Assembly: GCA_945833995.1 (NCBI GenBank)
Contig: CAMAGM010000008.1
Location: 1 to 40,569, forward strand
DNA length: 40,569 nucleotides
Source: an uncultured Prevotella sp.
GTDB taxonomy: Bacteria; Bacteroidota; Bacteroidia; Bacteroidales; Bacteroidaceae
Direction: 5' to 3'
Part shown: positions 23,386-31,953 of the stretch, piece after piece
How positions within the stretch are numbered: position 1 is the first letter of the stretch
Layout: each line of letters begins with the position of its first letter
Translations under genes and position numbers: made by a program
Notes under the pieces: generated by a model
Told to the model about the DNA's origin: nothing
What the model saw: only the letters and a program-made list of their open reading frames with translations
The model's database searches: none

Positions 23386-24960
23386 ATGAATCGCAGACAA
23401 CGGACTTTGACCCTCATCGCAACCATCGTCTCAATGCTCAACATCGAGGCGCAGGTGATGCAGCAGGCTCCGCGACTCGTGGTCAACATCACCATCGACC
23501 AGCTTCGCGCCGACTATATGGAGGCTTTCTCGCCCCTATATACCCTCGATGGCTTCAAGAAGCTGTTCGACAAGGGTCTCGTGTTCACCAATGCTTCCTA
23601 TCCCTTCTCGCCCATCGACCGTGCGTCGGCAATAGCATCAATAGCCACGGGCACCACACCTTATTATAATAGTATGGTGGGCAACCAGTGGCTCGACCGT
23701 GAGACACTGCGCCCTATCTATTGTGTTGACGACAAGAAGACGGCGGGACTGCTCACTGCCGAGGGCGGCTCGCCAAACCATGTCAGCACCTCGACCATCG
23801 GCGACGAACTGAAGGCAACCACAAAGGGCAAGGCTAAGGTCTATTCCATTGCCCCGTTCCGCAACGCCGCCATCTTGGCTGCGGGACATGCCGCCGACGG
23901 TGCCGTGTGGATTGACGACAAGAGCGGCAACTGGTGCTCCTCCGACTACTACGGAAAGGAACTCGACGCATGGGTGAGGAACTACAACGCCATCAACCCC
24001 ACCTACCGCATCACGTCTGACAAGGCTTGGGAGCCAGAGAACAAATATGTTGGCAAGTTCAACTATTTCCTGCGCGAGGCGGCTCCAAAACCATTCAAGC
24101 ACAAGTTCAACGGCGAGAGGCAATACATTGAGTATAAGACCAGTGGCTTGGTGAACGAGAATGTGACCAAGGCCGCGCTACATTGCGTGAGCAGCAACAA
24201 TATGGGAGTCGATGGCATCACCGACCTTCTCAACATTACCTATTATGCGGGCAACTTCAACCACAACACTACTGGCGACTGCGAGATAGAGCTTCAGGAC
24301 ACCTATGTGCGACTCGACCGCCAGTTGGCGTCGCTCATTGCCAGCCTTGAGCTGCGCCTTGGTGACAAGAACGTGTTGTTCGTAGTGACCAGCACTGGCT
24401 ATGCCGACGACGAGGACGTGGATTACGGCAAGTATCGCATACCCTCTGGCACTTTCTACATCAACCGCACGGCGAGCCTCCTCAACATGTATTTTGGCGC
24501 GTTGTGGGGACAGGGAAAGTATGTGGAGAGCTGTTTCGGCTCGCAAATCTATTTCAACCACAAGCAGTTGGAGAACAAGCGCATCAGCCTTATGGAGGCG
24601 TGCCAGCGTGCGCAGGAGTTCCTTGCCATGGTGTCGGGAGTGCGCAATGTCTATACCTCGCTTCAGCTTCTCGCCAACTCCAATCCCGATTTCATAAAGG
24701 TGCGCAACGGCTTTTGTCCAGAGCGTTGTGGAGACATTCTTATAGAGGTGTCGCCAGGTTGGCGGCTCTACAACGAGGACAACCAGCAGAGCGAGTTGTC
24801 GCGCGCCTCCTACATACCATTTCCAATCATCTTTTTCGGTGCCAACATAAAGGCAGAGCGCATCACCGCGCCTGTTACGGTTGACCGCATTGCGCCCACC
24901 GTAGCAAAGTCAATTCGTATCCGAGCCCCCAACGCCTGTTCGGCAGAGCCGCTATTTTGA
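23386..24960 (+). CDS. Alkaline-phosphatase-fold protein lacking the metal ligands (probable pseudoenzyme)
   Basis: A 524-aa secreted protein with signal peptide (MNRRQRTLTLIATIVSMLNIEAQ in two parts around residue 20). The fold is that of PafA-type phosphatases: VVNITIDQLRADY, SIATGTTPYYNSMVGNQW, TDLLNITYYAGN, FVVTSTGY, SYIPFPIIFFGAN. In active PafA-like enzymes the third segment reads DYxGH, the fourth ADHG and the fifth HVPLxFYG; here they are YYAGN, STGY and a Pro in place of the His. Only the first Asp (IDQL) is kept. Hydrolysis is therefore unlikely and a binding or structural role is likely. It follows the DUF4105 gene and precedes secA. Confidence 0.8.
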   Translation: MNRRQRTLTLIATIVSMLNIEAQVMQQAPRLVVNITIDQLRADYMEAFSPLYTLDGFKKLFDKGLVFTNASYPFSPIDRASAIASIATGTTPYYNSMVGNQWLDRETLRPIYCVDDKKTAGLLTAEGGSPNHVSTSTIGDELKATTKGKAKVYSIAPFRNAAILAAGHAADGAVWIDDKSGNWCSSDYYGKELDAWVRNYNAINPTYRITSDKAWEPENKYVGKFNYFLREAAPKPFKHKFNGERQYIEYKTSGLVNENVTKAALHCVSSNNMGVDGITDLLNITYYAGNFNHNTTGDCEIELQDTYVRLDRQLASLIASLELRLGDKNVLFVVTSTGYADDEDVDYGKYRIPSGTFYINRTASLLNMYFGALWGQGKYVESCFGSQIYFNHKQLENKRISLMEACQRAQEFLAMVSGVRNVYTSLQLLANSNPDFIKVRNGFCPERCGDILIEVSPGWRLYNEDNQQSELSRASYIPFPIIFFGANIKAERITAPVTVDRIAPTVAKSIRIRAPNACSAEPLF

Positions 24961-25129
24961 GTTGACAATTAAACAAGTTGACAAGTTGATTGTTGGTTGA
25001 CGAGGTAGTGGATTCCATTTTTTGTGTTAACAAGGTAACAAGTTAACCTTTTTGCGGTGTTGTAGGGGTAAGATTTCAACAAAATCGCAAAAAATCAGCT
25101 ATTTATGCACGATTACGGAAAAAAAGTCG

Positions 25130-25137
25130 TAATTTTG
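25130..25137 (+). promoter_or_regulatory. -7 box (TAATTTTG) for secA
   Basis: TAATTTTG lies 40 nt upstream of the secA ATG in the A/T-rich gap 24961-25177. That gap otherwise holds short GTTGACAA and GTTAACAAG repeats but no gene. The -33 element is poor. Confidence 0.55.
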
Positions 25138-25177
25138 CAAAGATTTTCCATAATACGATAAAAAAGACAATAAAAAT

Positions 25178-28100
25178 ATGAATTTCAACAAATTTCTAAA
25201 GTCACTGTTTGGTGACAAATCGACAAGGGACATGAAGCTCATTCAGCCTCTCGTCGAGAAGGTTAAGGCGGCTTCGCCTGAGATTGAGAAACTCGACAAC
25301 GATGCCCTCCGTGCAAAGACAAAGGAGATACAGCAGGGCATTCAGTCGTCGGCACAGGAGCAGAAAGCTCAGATTGCCTCTATTAAGGAGCAGATTGAGA
25401 ACACCCCTATCGACGAGCGTGCCGAGCTGTTCGAGCAGATTGACAAGCTGGAGAAGGAAATCCTCGACATCTACGAGGAGAAACTCAACGAGGCAATGCC
25501 ACAGGTCTTTGCAATAGTGAAGGAGACGGCACGCCGTTTCGCCGAGAACGAGGAGACTGTGGTGACGGCAAACGACTTCGACCGCAACCTCGCGGCAAAC
25601 CCCAAGAACGACTTTATCACCATCGACGGCGACAAGGCAATCTACCACAACCACTGGACTGCCGGTGGCAACGACCTGAAGTGGGAGATGGTACACTACG
25701 ACGTTCAGCTCTTCGGCGGATGCGTGCTGCATCAGGGAAAGATTGCCGAGATGGCAACAGGTGAGGGTAAGACACTCGTGGCCACGCTCCCAGTGTTCCT
25801 CAACGCACTGACAGGAAACGGCGTTCACGTCGTAACCGTCAACGACTATCTCGCCAAGCGTGACTCAGAATGGATGGGACCTCTCTATATGTTCCACGGA
25901 CTCTCCGTTGACTGCATCGACAAGCATCAGCCAAACTCAGAGCGCCGCCGCCAGGCATATCAGGCTGACATCACCTTCGGTACGAACAACGAGTTCGGTT
26001 TCGACTATCTGCGCGACAACATGGCAACGTCGCCTGCCGACCTCGTGCAACGTGCCCACAACTATGCCATCGTCGATGAGGTTGACTCAGTGCTCATCGA
26101 CGATGCCCGTACGCCACTCATCATCTCCGGTCCTGTGCCAAAGGGCGACGACCAGATGTTTGAGGAGTATCAGCCATTGGTGGAGAAACTCGTCGATGTG
26201 CAGCGCAAGCTCGCCACGCAGTTCCTCTCCGAGGCAAAGCAGAAAATCAGCGAGGGACGCGCCAAGAACGACCAGAAACTGCTCGACGAGGGCTTCCTCT
26301 CGCTCTACCGCTCTCACAAGTCGCTGCCAAAGAACAAGCCTCTCATCAAGTATCTCTCCGAGGAGGGAATAAAGGCAGGCATGCTCAAGACAGAGGAAAT
26401 CTACATGGAGAACAACAACCGCAAGATGCCAGAGGCTGTGGAGCCGCTCTATTTCGTGGTTGACGAGAAACTCAACTCCTGTGACCTAACCGACAAGGGT
26501 ACAGACTGGCTTGCACGCCAGGTGAACGACAAGGACCTCTTCGTGCTGCCCGACATCGCGTCGCAGCTTTCTGCCCTTGAGAACGAACAGCTCAGCGACG
26601 AGGACCGACTTGCCAAGAAGGACGAGCTGCTCAACCACTACGCAGTGCAGAGCGAGCGCGTACACACCCTGCAGCAGTTGCTCAAGGCTTACACCATGTT
26701 CAACAAGGACGATGAGTATGTAGTGATCAACGGCGAGGTGAAGATTGTCGATGAGCAGACAGGACGTATCATGGAAGGTCGCCGCTGGAGCGACGGACTC
26801 CATCAGGCAGTGGAGGCTAAGGAGCACGTCCGCGTGGAGGCTGCCACACAGACTTTTGCAACAATCACCCTCCAGAACTACTTCCGCATGTACCACAAGC
26901 TGGCTGGTATGACAGGTACTGCATCAACGGAGTCGGGTGAGTTCTGGGACATCTATAAGCTCGACGTGGTGGAGATTCCAACCAACCGCCCAGTGCTGCG
27001 CAAGGACCTCGACGACCGTGTCTATAAGACCGCACGCGAGAAGTACAACGCCGTGATTGAGGAAATCGTGAAGATGCGCGAGAGCGGCCGTCCGACACTC
27101 GTCGGCACCACATCGGTTGAAATATCTGAGCTTCTCTCGAAGATGCTCAGCATGAGAAAGATACCTCATCAGGTGCTCAACGCAAAGCTCCACCAGAAGG
27201 AGGCAGACATCGTGGCACTCGCAGGTCAGAGCACCAACGGACTCGGAGCCGTGACGATAGCTACGAACATGGCAGGTCGTGGTACCGACATAAAGCTCTC
27301 GCCAGAGGTTAAGGCTGCCGGTGGTCTTGCCATCATCGGTACGGAGCGTCACGAGAGCCGCCGCGTTGACCGCCAGTTGCGTGGTCGTGCCGGACGTCAG
27401 GGCGACCCAGGCTCTTCTGTATTCTACGTTTCGCTTGAGGACAAGCTCATGCGCCTGTTCGCCTCAGAGCGCATTGCCAGCGTCATGGACCGCTTCGGCT
27501 TCAAGGAGGGTGAGATGATAGAAAGCCCGATGATCTCGAAGAGCATCGAGCGTGCGCAACGTAAGGTTGAGGAGAACCATTTCGGTGTGCGTAAGCGCCT
27601 GCTCGAATACGACGACGTGATGAACAAGCAGCGTACGGTGGTCTATGGCAAGCGCCGCCACGCTCTCATGGGCGAGCGCATAGGCATGGACATCTCAAAC
27701 ACACTGTGGGACCGCGTGGTCAGCATAATCGAGAACAACGACTACGAGGGCTGCAAGGAAGAGTTCATCCGCATCTTCGCCATGGAGGTGCCGTTCACGA
27801 GCGAGGAGTTCATCAACGTTCGCCGCGACGAGCTTGAGGAGCGCACGTTCCAGAATGTGATGGAGGCATTCACTCGCAAGACCGAGCGCATACAGACCGT
27901 GGCATGGCCTATCATCAAACAGGTGTATGAGAACCAGGGAGCCATCTACGAGCGCATCATGGTGCCGCTGACCGACGGTCGCCGAATGTATAACATACCT
28001 TGCAACCTCAAGGAAGCATACGACACCGAGTGCAAGACCATAGTGAAGGAGTTTGAGAAGATGATCCTGCTCCACATCATCGACGAGTGCTGGAAGGAGA

Positions 28101-28522
28101 ACCTGCGCGAGCTCGACGAGCTGAAGCACAGCGTGCAGAACGCCTCATACGAGCAGAAAGACCCTCTGCTCATCTTCAAACTGGAGAGCGTCAAGCTGTT
28201 CGACTCAATGGTGAACAACATGAACAACCGCATCGTCAGCATACTCATGCGCAGCGGAATACCTGAGATGCAGCAGGCACCACAGCAGGCACCCGCTGAG
28301 GAACCACGACAGAAGCAGCAGTATGTGGAGTCGAAGCAGGACATTCAGGAAGAGCGACTCACCGACCCCAACCAGGCTGCAGCAGCCGCACAGGACACCC
28401 GCGGACGTGAGGCACAGCGCCGTGAGCCGATTGTAAGGGACAAGATGCCTGGACGCAACGACCCATGCCCATGCGGCAGTGGCAAGAAATTCAAGAACTG
28501 CCACGGAAGGGGAATAGTGTGA
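25178..28522 (+). CDS. secA: Preprotein translocase ATPase SecA
   Basis: A 1114-aa protein, larger than E. coli SecA as is usual in Bacteroidetes. Walker A MATGEGKT at 192-199, DEAD-like [19 protein letters not shown], helicase motifs [12 protein letters not shown] and [14 protein letters not shown], and the C-terminal zinc-binding [14 protein letters not shown]. Extra lineage-specific segments occur near 50-105 (coiled coil) and 345-470. A Gln/Pro/Ala linker precedes the zinc tail. It drives protein export through SecYEG. Confidence 0.98.
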   Translation: MNFNKFLKSLFGDKSTRDMKLIQPLVEKVKAASPEIEKLDNDALRAKTKEIQQGIQSSAQEQKAQIASIKEQIENTPIDERAELFEQIDKLEKEILDIYEEKLNEAMPQVFAIVKETARRFAENEETVVTANDFDRNLAANPKNDFITIDGDKAIYHNHWTAGGNDLKWEMVHYDVQLFGGCVLHQGKIAEMATGEGKTLVATLPVFLNALTGNGVHVVTVNDYLAKRDSEWMGPLYMFHGLSVDCIDKHQPNSERRRQAYQADITFGTNNEFGFDYLRDNMATSPADLVQRAHNYAIVDEVDSVLIDDARTPLIISGPVPKGDDQMFEEYQPLVEKLVDVQRKLATQFLSEAKQKISEGRAKNDQKLLDEGFLSLYRSHKSLPKNKPLIKYLSEEGIKAGMLKTEEIYMENNNRKMPEAVEPLYFVVDEKLNSCDLTDKGTDWLARQVNDKDLFVLPDIASQLSALENEQLSDEDRLAKKDELLNHYAVQSERVHTLQQLLKAYTMFNKDDEYVVINGEVKIVDEQTGRIMEGRRWSDGLHQAVEAKEHVRVEAATQTFATITLQNYFRMYHKLAGMTGTASTESGEFWDIYKLDVVEIPTNRPVLRKDLDDRVYKTAREKYNAVIEEIVKMRESGRPTLVGTTSVEISELLSKMLSMRKIPHQVLNAKLHQKEADIVALAGQSTNGLGAVTIATNMAGRGTDIKLSPEVKAAGGLAIIGTERHESRRVDRQLRGRAGRQGDPGSSVFYVSLEDKLMRLFASERIASVMDRFGFKEGEMIESPMISKSIERAQRKVEENHFGVRKRLLEYDDVMNKQRTVVYGKRRHALMGERIGMDISNTLWDRVVSIIENNDYEGCKEEFIRIFAMEVPFTSEEFINVRRDELEERTFQNVMEAFTRKTERIQTVAWPIIKQVYENQGAIYERIMVPLTDGRRMYNIPCNLKEAYDTECKTIVKEFEKMILLHIIDECWKENLRELDELKHSVQNASYEQKDPLLIFKLESVKLFDSMVNNMNNRIVSILMRSGIPEMQQAPQQAPAEEPRQKQQYVESKQDIQEERLTDPNQAAAAAQDTRGREAQRREPIVRDKMPGRNDPCPCGSGKKFKNCHGRGIV

Positions 28523-28697
28523 GGAATTATGAACGTTAAGAATTAAAAATTAAGAATTAAAAACGTTGAGAATTAAGAATTAAAAATTAAGAATTAAGAA
28601 AAAATGTATCAGCGATAAAAAATGCCGAGACTATCTCTCTTAATTCTTAATTTTTAATTATTAATTATTTTCGTTCTTAATTTTAAAACTTGGTTTT
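28523..28697. repeat. AT-rich gap with AATTAAGAATTAAAA repeats in both orientations
   Basis: Several copies of TTAAGAATTAAAAATTAAG (28538-28600) face inverted copies (TTAATTCTTAATTTTTAATT, 28640-28663), so the gap can form a long A/T-rich stem. It probably ends secA transcription. No gene. Confidence 0.5.
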
Positions 28698-29399
28698 ATG
28701 ATAGAGATTACGAATCTAAAGAAGTCGTTTGGCGAGACTTGTGCCTGCGACATACCATCACTCACCATCGGTAAGGGAGAGATAATAGGTCTCGTTGGAA
28801 ACAACGGAGCGGGAAAGACAACACTGTTCCGACTCATGCTCGACCTGCTGAAGGCAGACGAGGGCAGCGTGGAGCTGAACGGCATACGTGTGGATGAGAG
28901 CGAGGAGTGGAAGCATTTCACCAGCGCGTTCATCGACAATGGCTTCCTCATCGACTTCCTCACGCCAGAGGAATACTTCGGCTTCGTGAACAAGATTTCG
29001 GGCGTGAAAGACGACAACATCAGCGCCATTGCAGAGCGTTTCGAGCATTTCACGGGAGGCGAGGTATTCGGGCGCAAGGTGCTCATACGCAACCTCTCTG
29101 CGGGAAACAAGCAGAAAGTGGGCATCATCTCAACACTCATCACCACGCCAGAGATTCTCATTCTCGACGAGCCCTTCAACTTCCTCGACCCAACAAGTCA
29201 GAACACACTGAAACGCATCATCGAGGACTACAACCGCGAGACTGGTGCCACGGTAATCATCAGCTCACACAACCTGACTCACACGGTGGACATCAGCACC
29301 CGAATACTGCTTATGGAGCATGGTGAGATAAAACAGGACATCACCTCCATTGACGAAGCGGCTGTGAGGGAACTCAACGAATATTTTGAGCAAGGATAG
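28698..29399 (+). CDS. ABC transporter ATP-binding protein (no permease adjacent)
   Basis: A 233-aa nucleotide-binding subunit. Walker A GNNGAGKTT at 34-42, signature LSAGNKQ at 133-139 (a variant of LSGGQ), Walker B ILILDEP at 153-159 and switch His 191 (ISSHN). It resembles ABC-2-type exporters' ATPases. No membrane partner is encoded next to it: alanine dehydrogenase follows. The cargo is unknown. Confidence 0.9.
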   Translation: MIEITNLKKSFGETCACDIPSLTIGKGEIIGLVGNNGAGKTTLFRLMLDLLKADEGSVELNGIRVDESEEWKHFTSAFIDNGFLIDFLTPEEYFGFVNKISGVKDDNISAIAERFEHFTGGEVFGRKVLIRNLSAGNKQKVGIISTLITTPEILILDEPFNFLDPTSQNTLKRIIEDYNRETGATVIISSHNLTHTVDISTRILLMEHGEIKQDITSIDEAAVRELNEYFEQG

Positions 29400-29420
29400 T
29401 TAAATTGTATAAATTTACAG

Positions 29421-29485
29421 AAAAAATCCGTACGCAAATCTTGACAAGTAAAAAAACTTGCCGTATATTTGCATACGGATTTTTT
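29421..29485. terminator. Large inverted repeat with T run, overlapping the ald promoter
   Basis: Arms AAAAAATCCGTACGCAAAT (29421-29439) and ATTTGCATACGGATTTTTT (29467-29485) pair with one mismatch around a 27-nt loop. The T-rich right end makes it a good terminator for the ABC gene, and the A-rich left end makes it symmetric. The ald promoter lies in the loop and right arm, so it may also be an operator. Confidence 0.7.
29441..29471 (+). promoter_or_regulatory. ald promoter embedded in an inverted repeat
   Basis: TTG (29441-29443), 20 nt, then TATATTTG (29464-29471), a near-consensus Bacteroidetes promoter. The expected start falls near 29476, within the right arm of the inverted repeat. 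The leader to the ATG at 29562 is about 85 nt. Confidence 0.65.
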
Positions 29486-29561
29486 TATGGTGGGAATTTA
29501 TAGAACCCATCTTATATCCTTTACCCGAACAAAAACATGTCAAACTAAAAACTAAGAGAGT

Positions 29562-30647
29562 ATGAAGATCGGTATTCCAAAAGAAATCAAGAACAACGAG
29601 AACAGGGTCGGAATGACACCTGCTGGGGTTGCCGAACTGGTAAAACACGGACACACTGTGTATGTGCAGCACACGGCTGGAGAGAACAGCGGATTCAGCG
29701 ACGAGAAATACGTCAAGGCGGGAGCTGAGATCCTGCCTACCATTGAGGACGTTTATGCCACCGCCGACATGATTGTGAAGGTGAAGGAGCCAATAGAGCC
29801 TGAATATCCGCTCGTGCGCGAGGGACAGGTGGTCTTCACCTATTTCCATTTCGCATGCGACCGCGAGCTAACCGAGGCAATGATGAAGAGCCGCGGAGTC
29901 TGCATAGCCTACGAGACAGTGCAGCTTGCCGACGGCTCGCTGCCACTGCTCATACCAATGAGCGAGGTGGCAGGACGCATGGCTACCATCAACGGTGCCT
30001 ATTATCTGCAGAAGACCAAGGGCGGCAAGGGAAAACTTATCTGCGGCGTACCGGGAGTGCGCCCTGCCAAGGTGCTCGTGCTCGGCGGAGGCATCGTGGG
30101 TCAGGCTGCGGCACGCGTGGCTGCGGGTATGGGTGCCGACGTGGTCATTGCCGACATCTCATTGCCACAGTTGCGCAAGCTCTCTATAGAGATGCCGCCA
30201 AACGTGAACACCATCTACTCCTCGCGCCACAACATAGAGCGTGAGCTGCCCGACGTTGACATTGTCGTAGGCTCGGTGCTCATCCCTGGCGATAAGGCAC
30301 CACACCTCATCACTCGCGACATGCTCCGACTAATGGAGCCTGGCACGGTGCTCGTCGATGTGGCTATTGACCAAGGTGGTTGCTTCGAGACCTCTCATCC
30401 TACGACCCATAGCGACCCTGTATATGAGGTTGACGGCATCGTACACTATGCCGTGGCGAATATTCCGGGTGCAGTGCCAAACACCTCGACCATGGCACTC
30501 ACCAACGCCACTCTCCGCTATGCCATCGCCCTTGCCGACAAGGGGTGGCAGCGTGCCTGCGACGAAGACCCAGCCCTCGCCCGTGGCTTGAACATCGTTG
30601 ACGGAAAGATAGTCTTCAAGGCAGTAGCCGACGTATTTGGTCTGTAA
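29562..30647 (+). CDS. ald: Alanine dehydrogenase
   Basis: A 361-aa cytosolic enzyme of normal length that interconverts L-alanine and pyruvate plus ammonia with NAD. Active-site residues known from Ald structures are at the expected numbers: R15, K75, H96 and D270. The Rossmann loop is VLVLGGGIVG (171-180), with the acidic D198 at the end of strand 2. The start at 29562 is unambiguous. It stands alone with its own promoter. Confidence 0.97.
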   Translation: MKIGIPKEIKNNENRVGMTPAGVAELVKHGHTVYVQHTAGENSGFSDEKYVKAGAEILPTIEDVYATADMIVKVKEPIEPEYPLVREGQVVFTYFHFACDRELTEAMMKSRGVCIAYETVQLADGSLPLLIPMSEVAGRMATINGAYYLQKTKGGKGKLICGVPGVRPAKVLVLGGGIVGQAAARVAAGMGADVVIADISLPQLRKLSIEMPPNVNTIYSSRHNIERELPDVDIVVGSVLIPGDKAPHLITRDMLRLMEPGTVLVDVAIDQGGCFETSHPTTHSDPVYEVDGIVHYAVANIPGAVPNTSTMALTNATLRYAIALADKGWQRACDEDPALARGLNIVDGKIVFKAVADVFGL

Positions 30648-30660
30648 AAGTAGAAACCAT

Positions 30661-30705
30661 AAGCCCCCTCCAACTCCCCTTCTGGGAAAGCTGGGAGGGG
30701 CTTCC
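30661..30705. repeat. GC-rich palindromic repeat after ald
   Basis: AAGCCCCCTCCAACTCCCC pairs with GGGAGGGGCTT around a short loop. It belongs to the same group as the nested element at 31251-31347 (GGAAGCCCCCT ends). It may act as the ald 3' end. Confidence 0.6.
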
Positions 30706-30770
30706 CTTGTCTATTATTATCCCAATATATACGTATATCAAGGCAAATATGAACGGAATACCCACAAACC

Positions 30771-30869
30771 TTTCAAACTCTTCAAACCCCTCAAACCCCT
30801 CAAACCCCTCAAACCCTTCAAATCCCTCAAACCCTTCAAACCCCTCAAACCCTTCAAACCCCTCAAACC
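30771..30869. repeat. 9-bp minisatellite, 11 copies
   Basis: Eleven units of (C/T)(C/T)TCAAACC, alternating CCTCAAACC and CTTCAAACC, with few mismatches at the ends. Because the unit is a multiple of three, all frames stay open, giving artificial repeats such as FEGFEG or LKPFKP. I read it as non-coding. The copy number is probably variable between strains. Confidence 0.85.
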
Positions 30870-31065
30870 ATTTCAATGACCGTTTTGTGAATATTTTGTC
30901 AATCGCCATCCTTCGGTATGGTCTCGTGATGCCTTCGGGATGCTCCCTATAAGTTTGTCAATAAAAAAGTATTAATTATGGTCAGCAATTTCCAGCAATT
31001 AAACAGCAATAGTCGGAAATGTTTTCGACCTGTACGGTTGATAACCTCTGCCTGTCCGCCTCAGG
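30870..31065. other. Intergenic stretch, no recognised feature
   Basis: About 200 bp with no convincing ORF. It contains short direct copies of CAGCAAT(T/A) near 30982-31010. Nothing else seen. Confidence 0.4.
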
Positions 31066-31204
31066 TAGGGACTTTACTTTATGTAAGTCCGTAGCCCGCA
31101 AGGGCTAATATCGCGCTGCGAATTTAAGGATTAAAGAAACGAAGTTCGACGAAGTAAATTAAAGTTCCATTTCGCCGCCATTTCCGCCGTCTTTCCGCCT
31201 CGTG
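31066..31204. repeat. Solo copy of the 28-bp MITE end plus shared flank
   Basis: 31066-31093 is an exact copy of the left end of the 6483 element, followed by GCCCGCAAGGGCT. The next 110 bp contain the TTAAAGTTCCATTTCGCCGCC / TTTCCGCC flank also found before 6483, leading straight into the next copy at 31205. This looks like one element end left without its partner, or a tandem insertion. Confidence 0.65.
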
Positions 31205-31393
31205 TAGGGACTTTACTTTATGTAAGTCCGTAGCCCGTAAGGGCTTTATGGGAAGCCCCCTCCAGCTCCCCCAAGGGGGAGAGCCACGTTGGCGTTTCCA
31301 CTGTGCGCAGCCATCACTGCCCCCGGGGGGAGACATAGGGGGCTTCCAATAACGCCCGTTGGGCGTACGGACTTACATAAAGTAAAGTCCCTA
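31205..31393. mobile_element. Second MITE-like element (28-bp ends), split by a nested element
   Basis: Left end 31205-31232 and inverted right end 31366-31393 are identical to the ends of the 6483-6641 element. The interior is interrupted by the 97-bp palindromic element 31251-31347. No ORF. Confidence 0.75.
31251..31347. mobile_element. GC-rich palindromic element nested in the MITE
   Basis: Perfect 11-bp terminal inverted repeats GGAAGCCCCCT / AGGGGGCTTCC. Inside the left end is the perfect hairpin CTCCCCCAAGGGGGAG. Its relative at 30661-30705 is shorter. Nesting shows that it inserted after the MITE. Confidence 0.65.
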
Positions 31394-31497
31394 ATTGAGG
31401 CGGATTTGAGACAGCTTATTTACTGTCGATAGTTGACTAAATATAAAGAGGTGAAGAAGGAAAAATGAAGCATAGTATTAAAAAAGTTGAAGAAAAA

Positions 31498-31529
31498 TTT
31501 GGCAGTTTCATTTTTATTTCTTACTTTTG
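31498..31529 (+). promoter_or_regulatory. Strong promoter for the pilus operon leader
   Basis: TTTG (31498-31501), exactly 20 nt, then TACTTTTG (31522-31529): an excellent fit to TTTG-N19/20-TAnnTTTG. The start should be near 31535, exactly where a run of hairpins begins. No other plus-strand promoter of this quality is seen before the first pilus gene at 31954. Confidence 0.7.
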
Positions 31530-31953
31530 CCCCCGACTTATGCAAGTCGCCCAATTCGTTTGGGCTTCTGAGCCGATTGCGTTTGGCTCCGCATTTGTCT
31601 CTATTTATGGATTTAGCGTTTATCATGCGCTTTGTTTCTGGCTTATCGAAATCTGGAAAATTTCATTTGCTGTCAGGACTTAGCAACGATAGATGCTCAT
31701 GTAGCAGTTTATACATGGTTCTATACACAGATAGTGGACTATTTATAGTCTTCCTTAATGTGTTATGGATTATTATATAAACTCAACTGCGTGGGTTCTG
31801 CGTTGCCTGTTCAACAGCAAAGGGTATTCCAGAACCTCGATAAGTGGAACGGGCAAAGTTAGGTTCCACGCATTTCTATTTATAGGTTCACTATCAATAA
31901 TTAAATAACAACCTGCCGACTCCGAGAACCTATAGGCAAACTAAAAGCAAACG
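31530..31953 (+). ncRNA. Candidate structured 5' leader of the pilus operon
   Basis: No convincing protein. Right after the predicted start are three consecutive stem-loops: GACTT-ATGC-AAGTC (31535-31548), GCCCAA-TTCGT-TTGGGC (31549-31565) and GAGCC...GGCTC (31570-31589). Further on are GACTATTTATAGTC, GGTTCTG...CAGAACC, the hairpin GTGGAAC-12 nt-GTTCCAC (31844-31869) and TATAGGTTC...GAACCTATA ending just before the first gene. A minus-strand TAACTTTG box lies within the loop of the GTGGAAC hairpin (31854-31861). It may be a regulatory leader, a small RNA or both. No known riboswitch was recognised. Confidence 0.35.

Noticed and set aside
23386..24960. Active alkaline phosphatase
   Set aside because: Fold segments are present but the metal-ligand motifs are replaced, so I do not assign the activity.
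30616..30909. Open frame with FEGFEG repeats over the minisatellite (and plus-strand LKP/SNP versions)
   Set aside because: Arises in every frame from a 9-bp tandem repeat; no start context, no family, and it overlaps the ald 3' end.
31465..31780. Two overlapping open frames of 72 and 97 codons before the pilus operon
   Set aside because: They lie across a strong promoter and three hairpins, have no recognisable family, and neither has a plausible start context.
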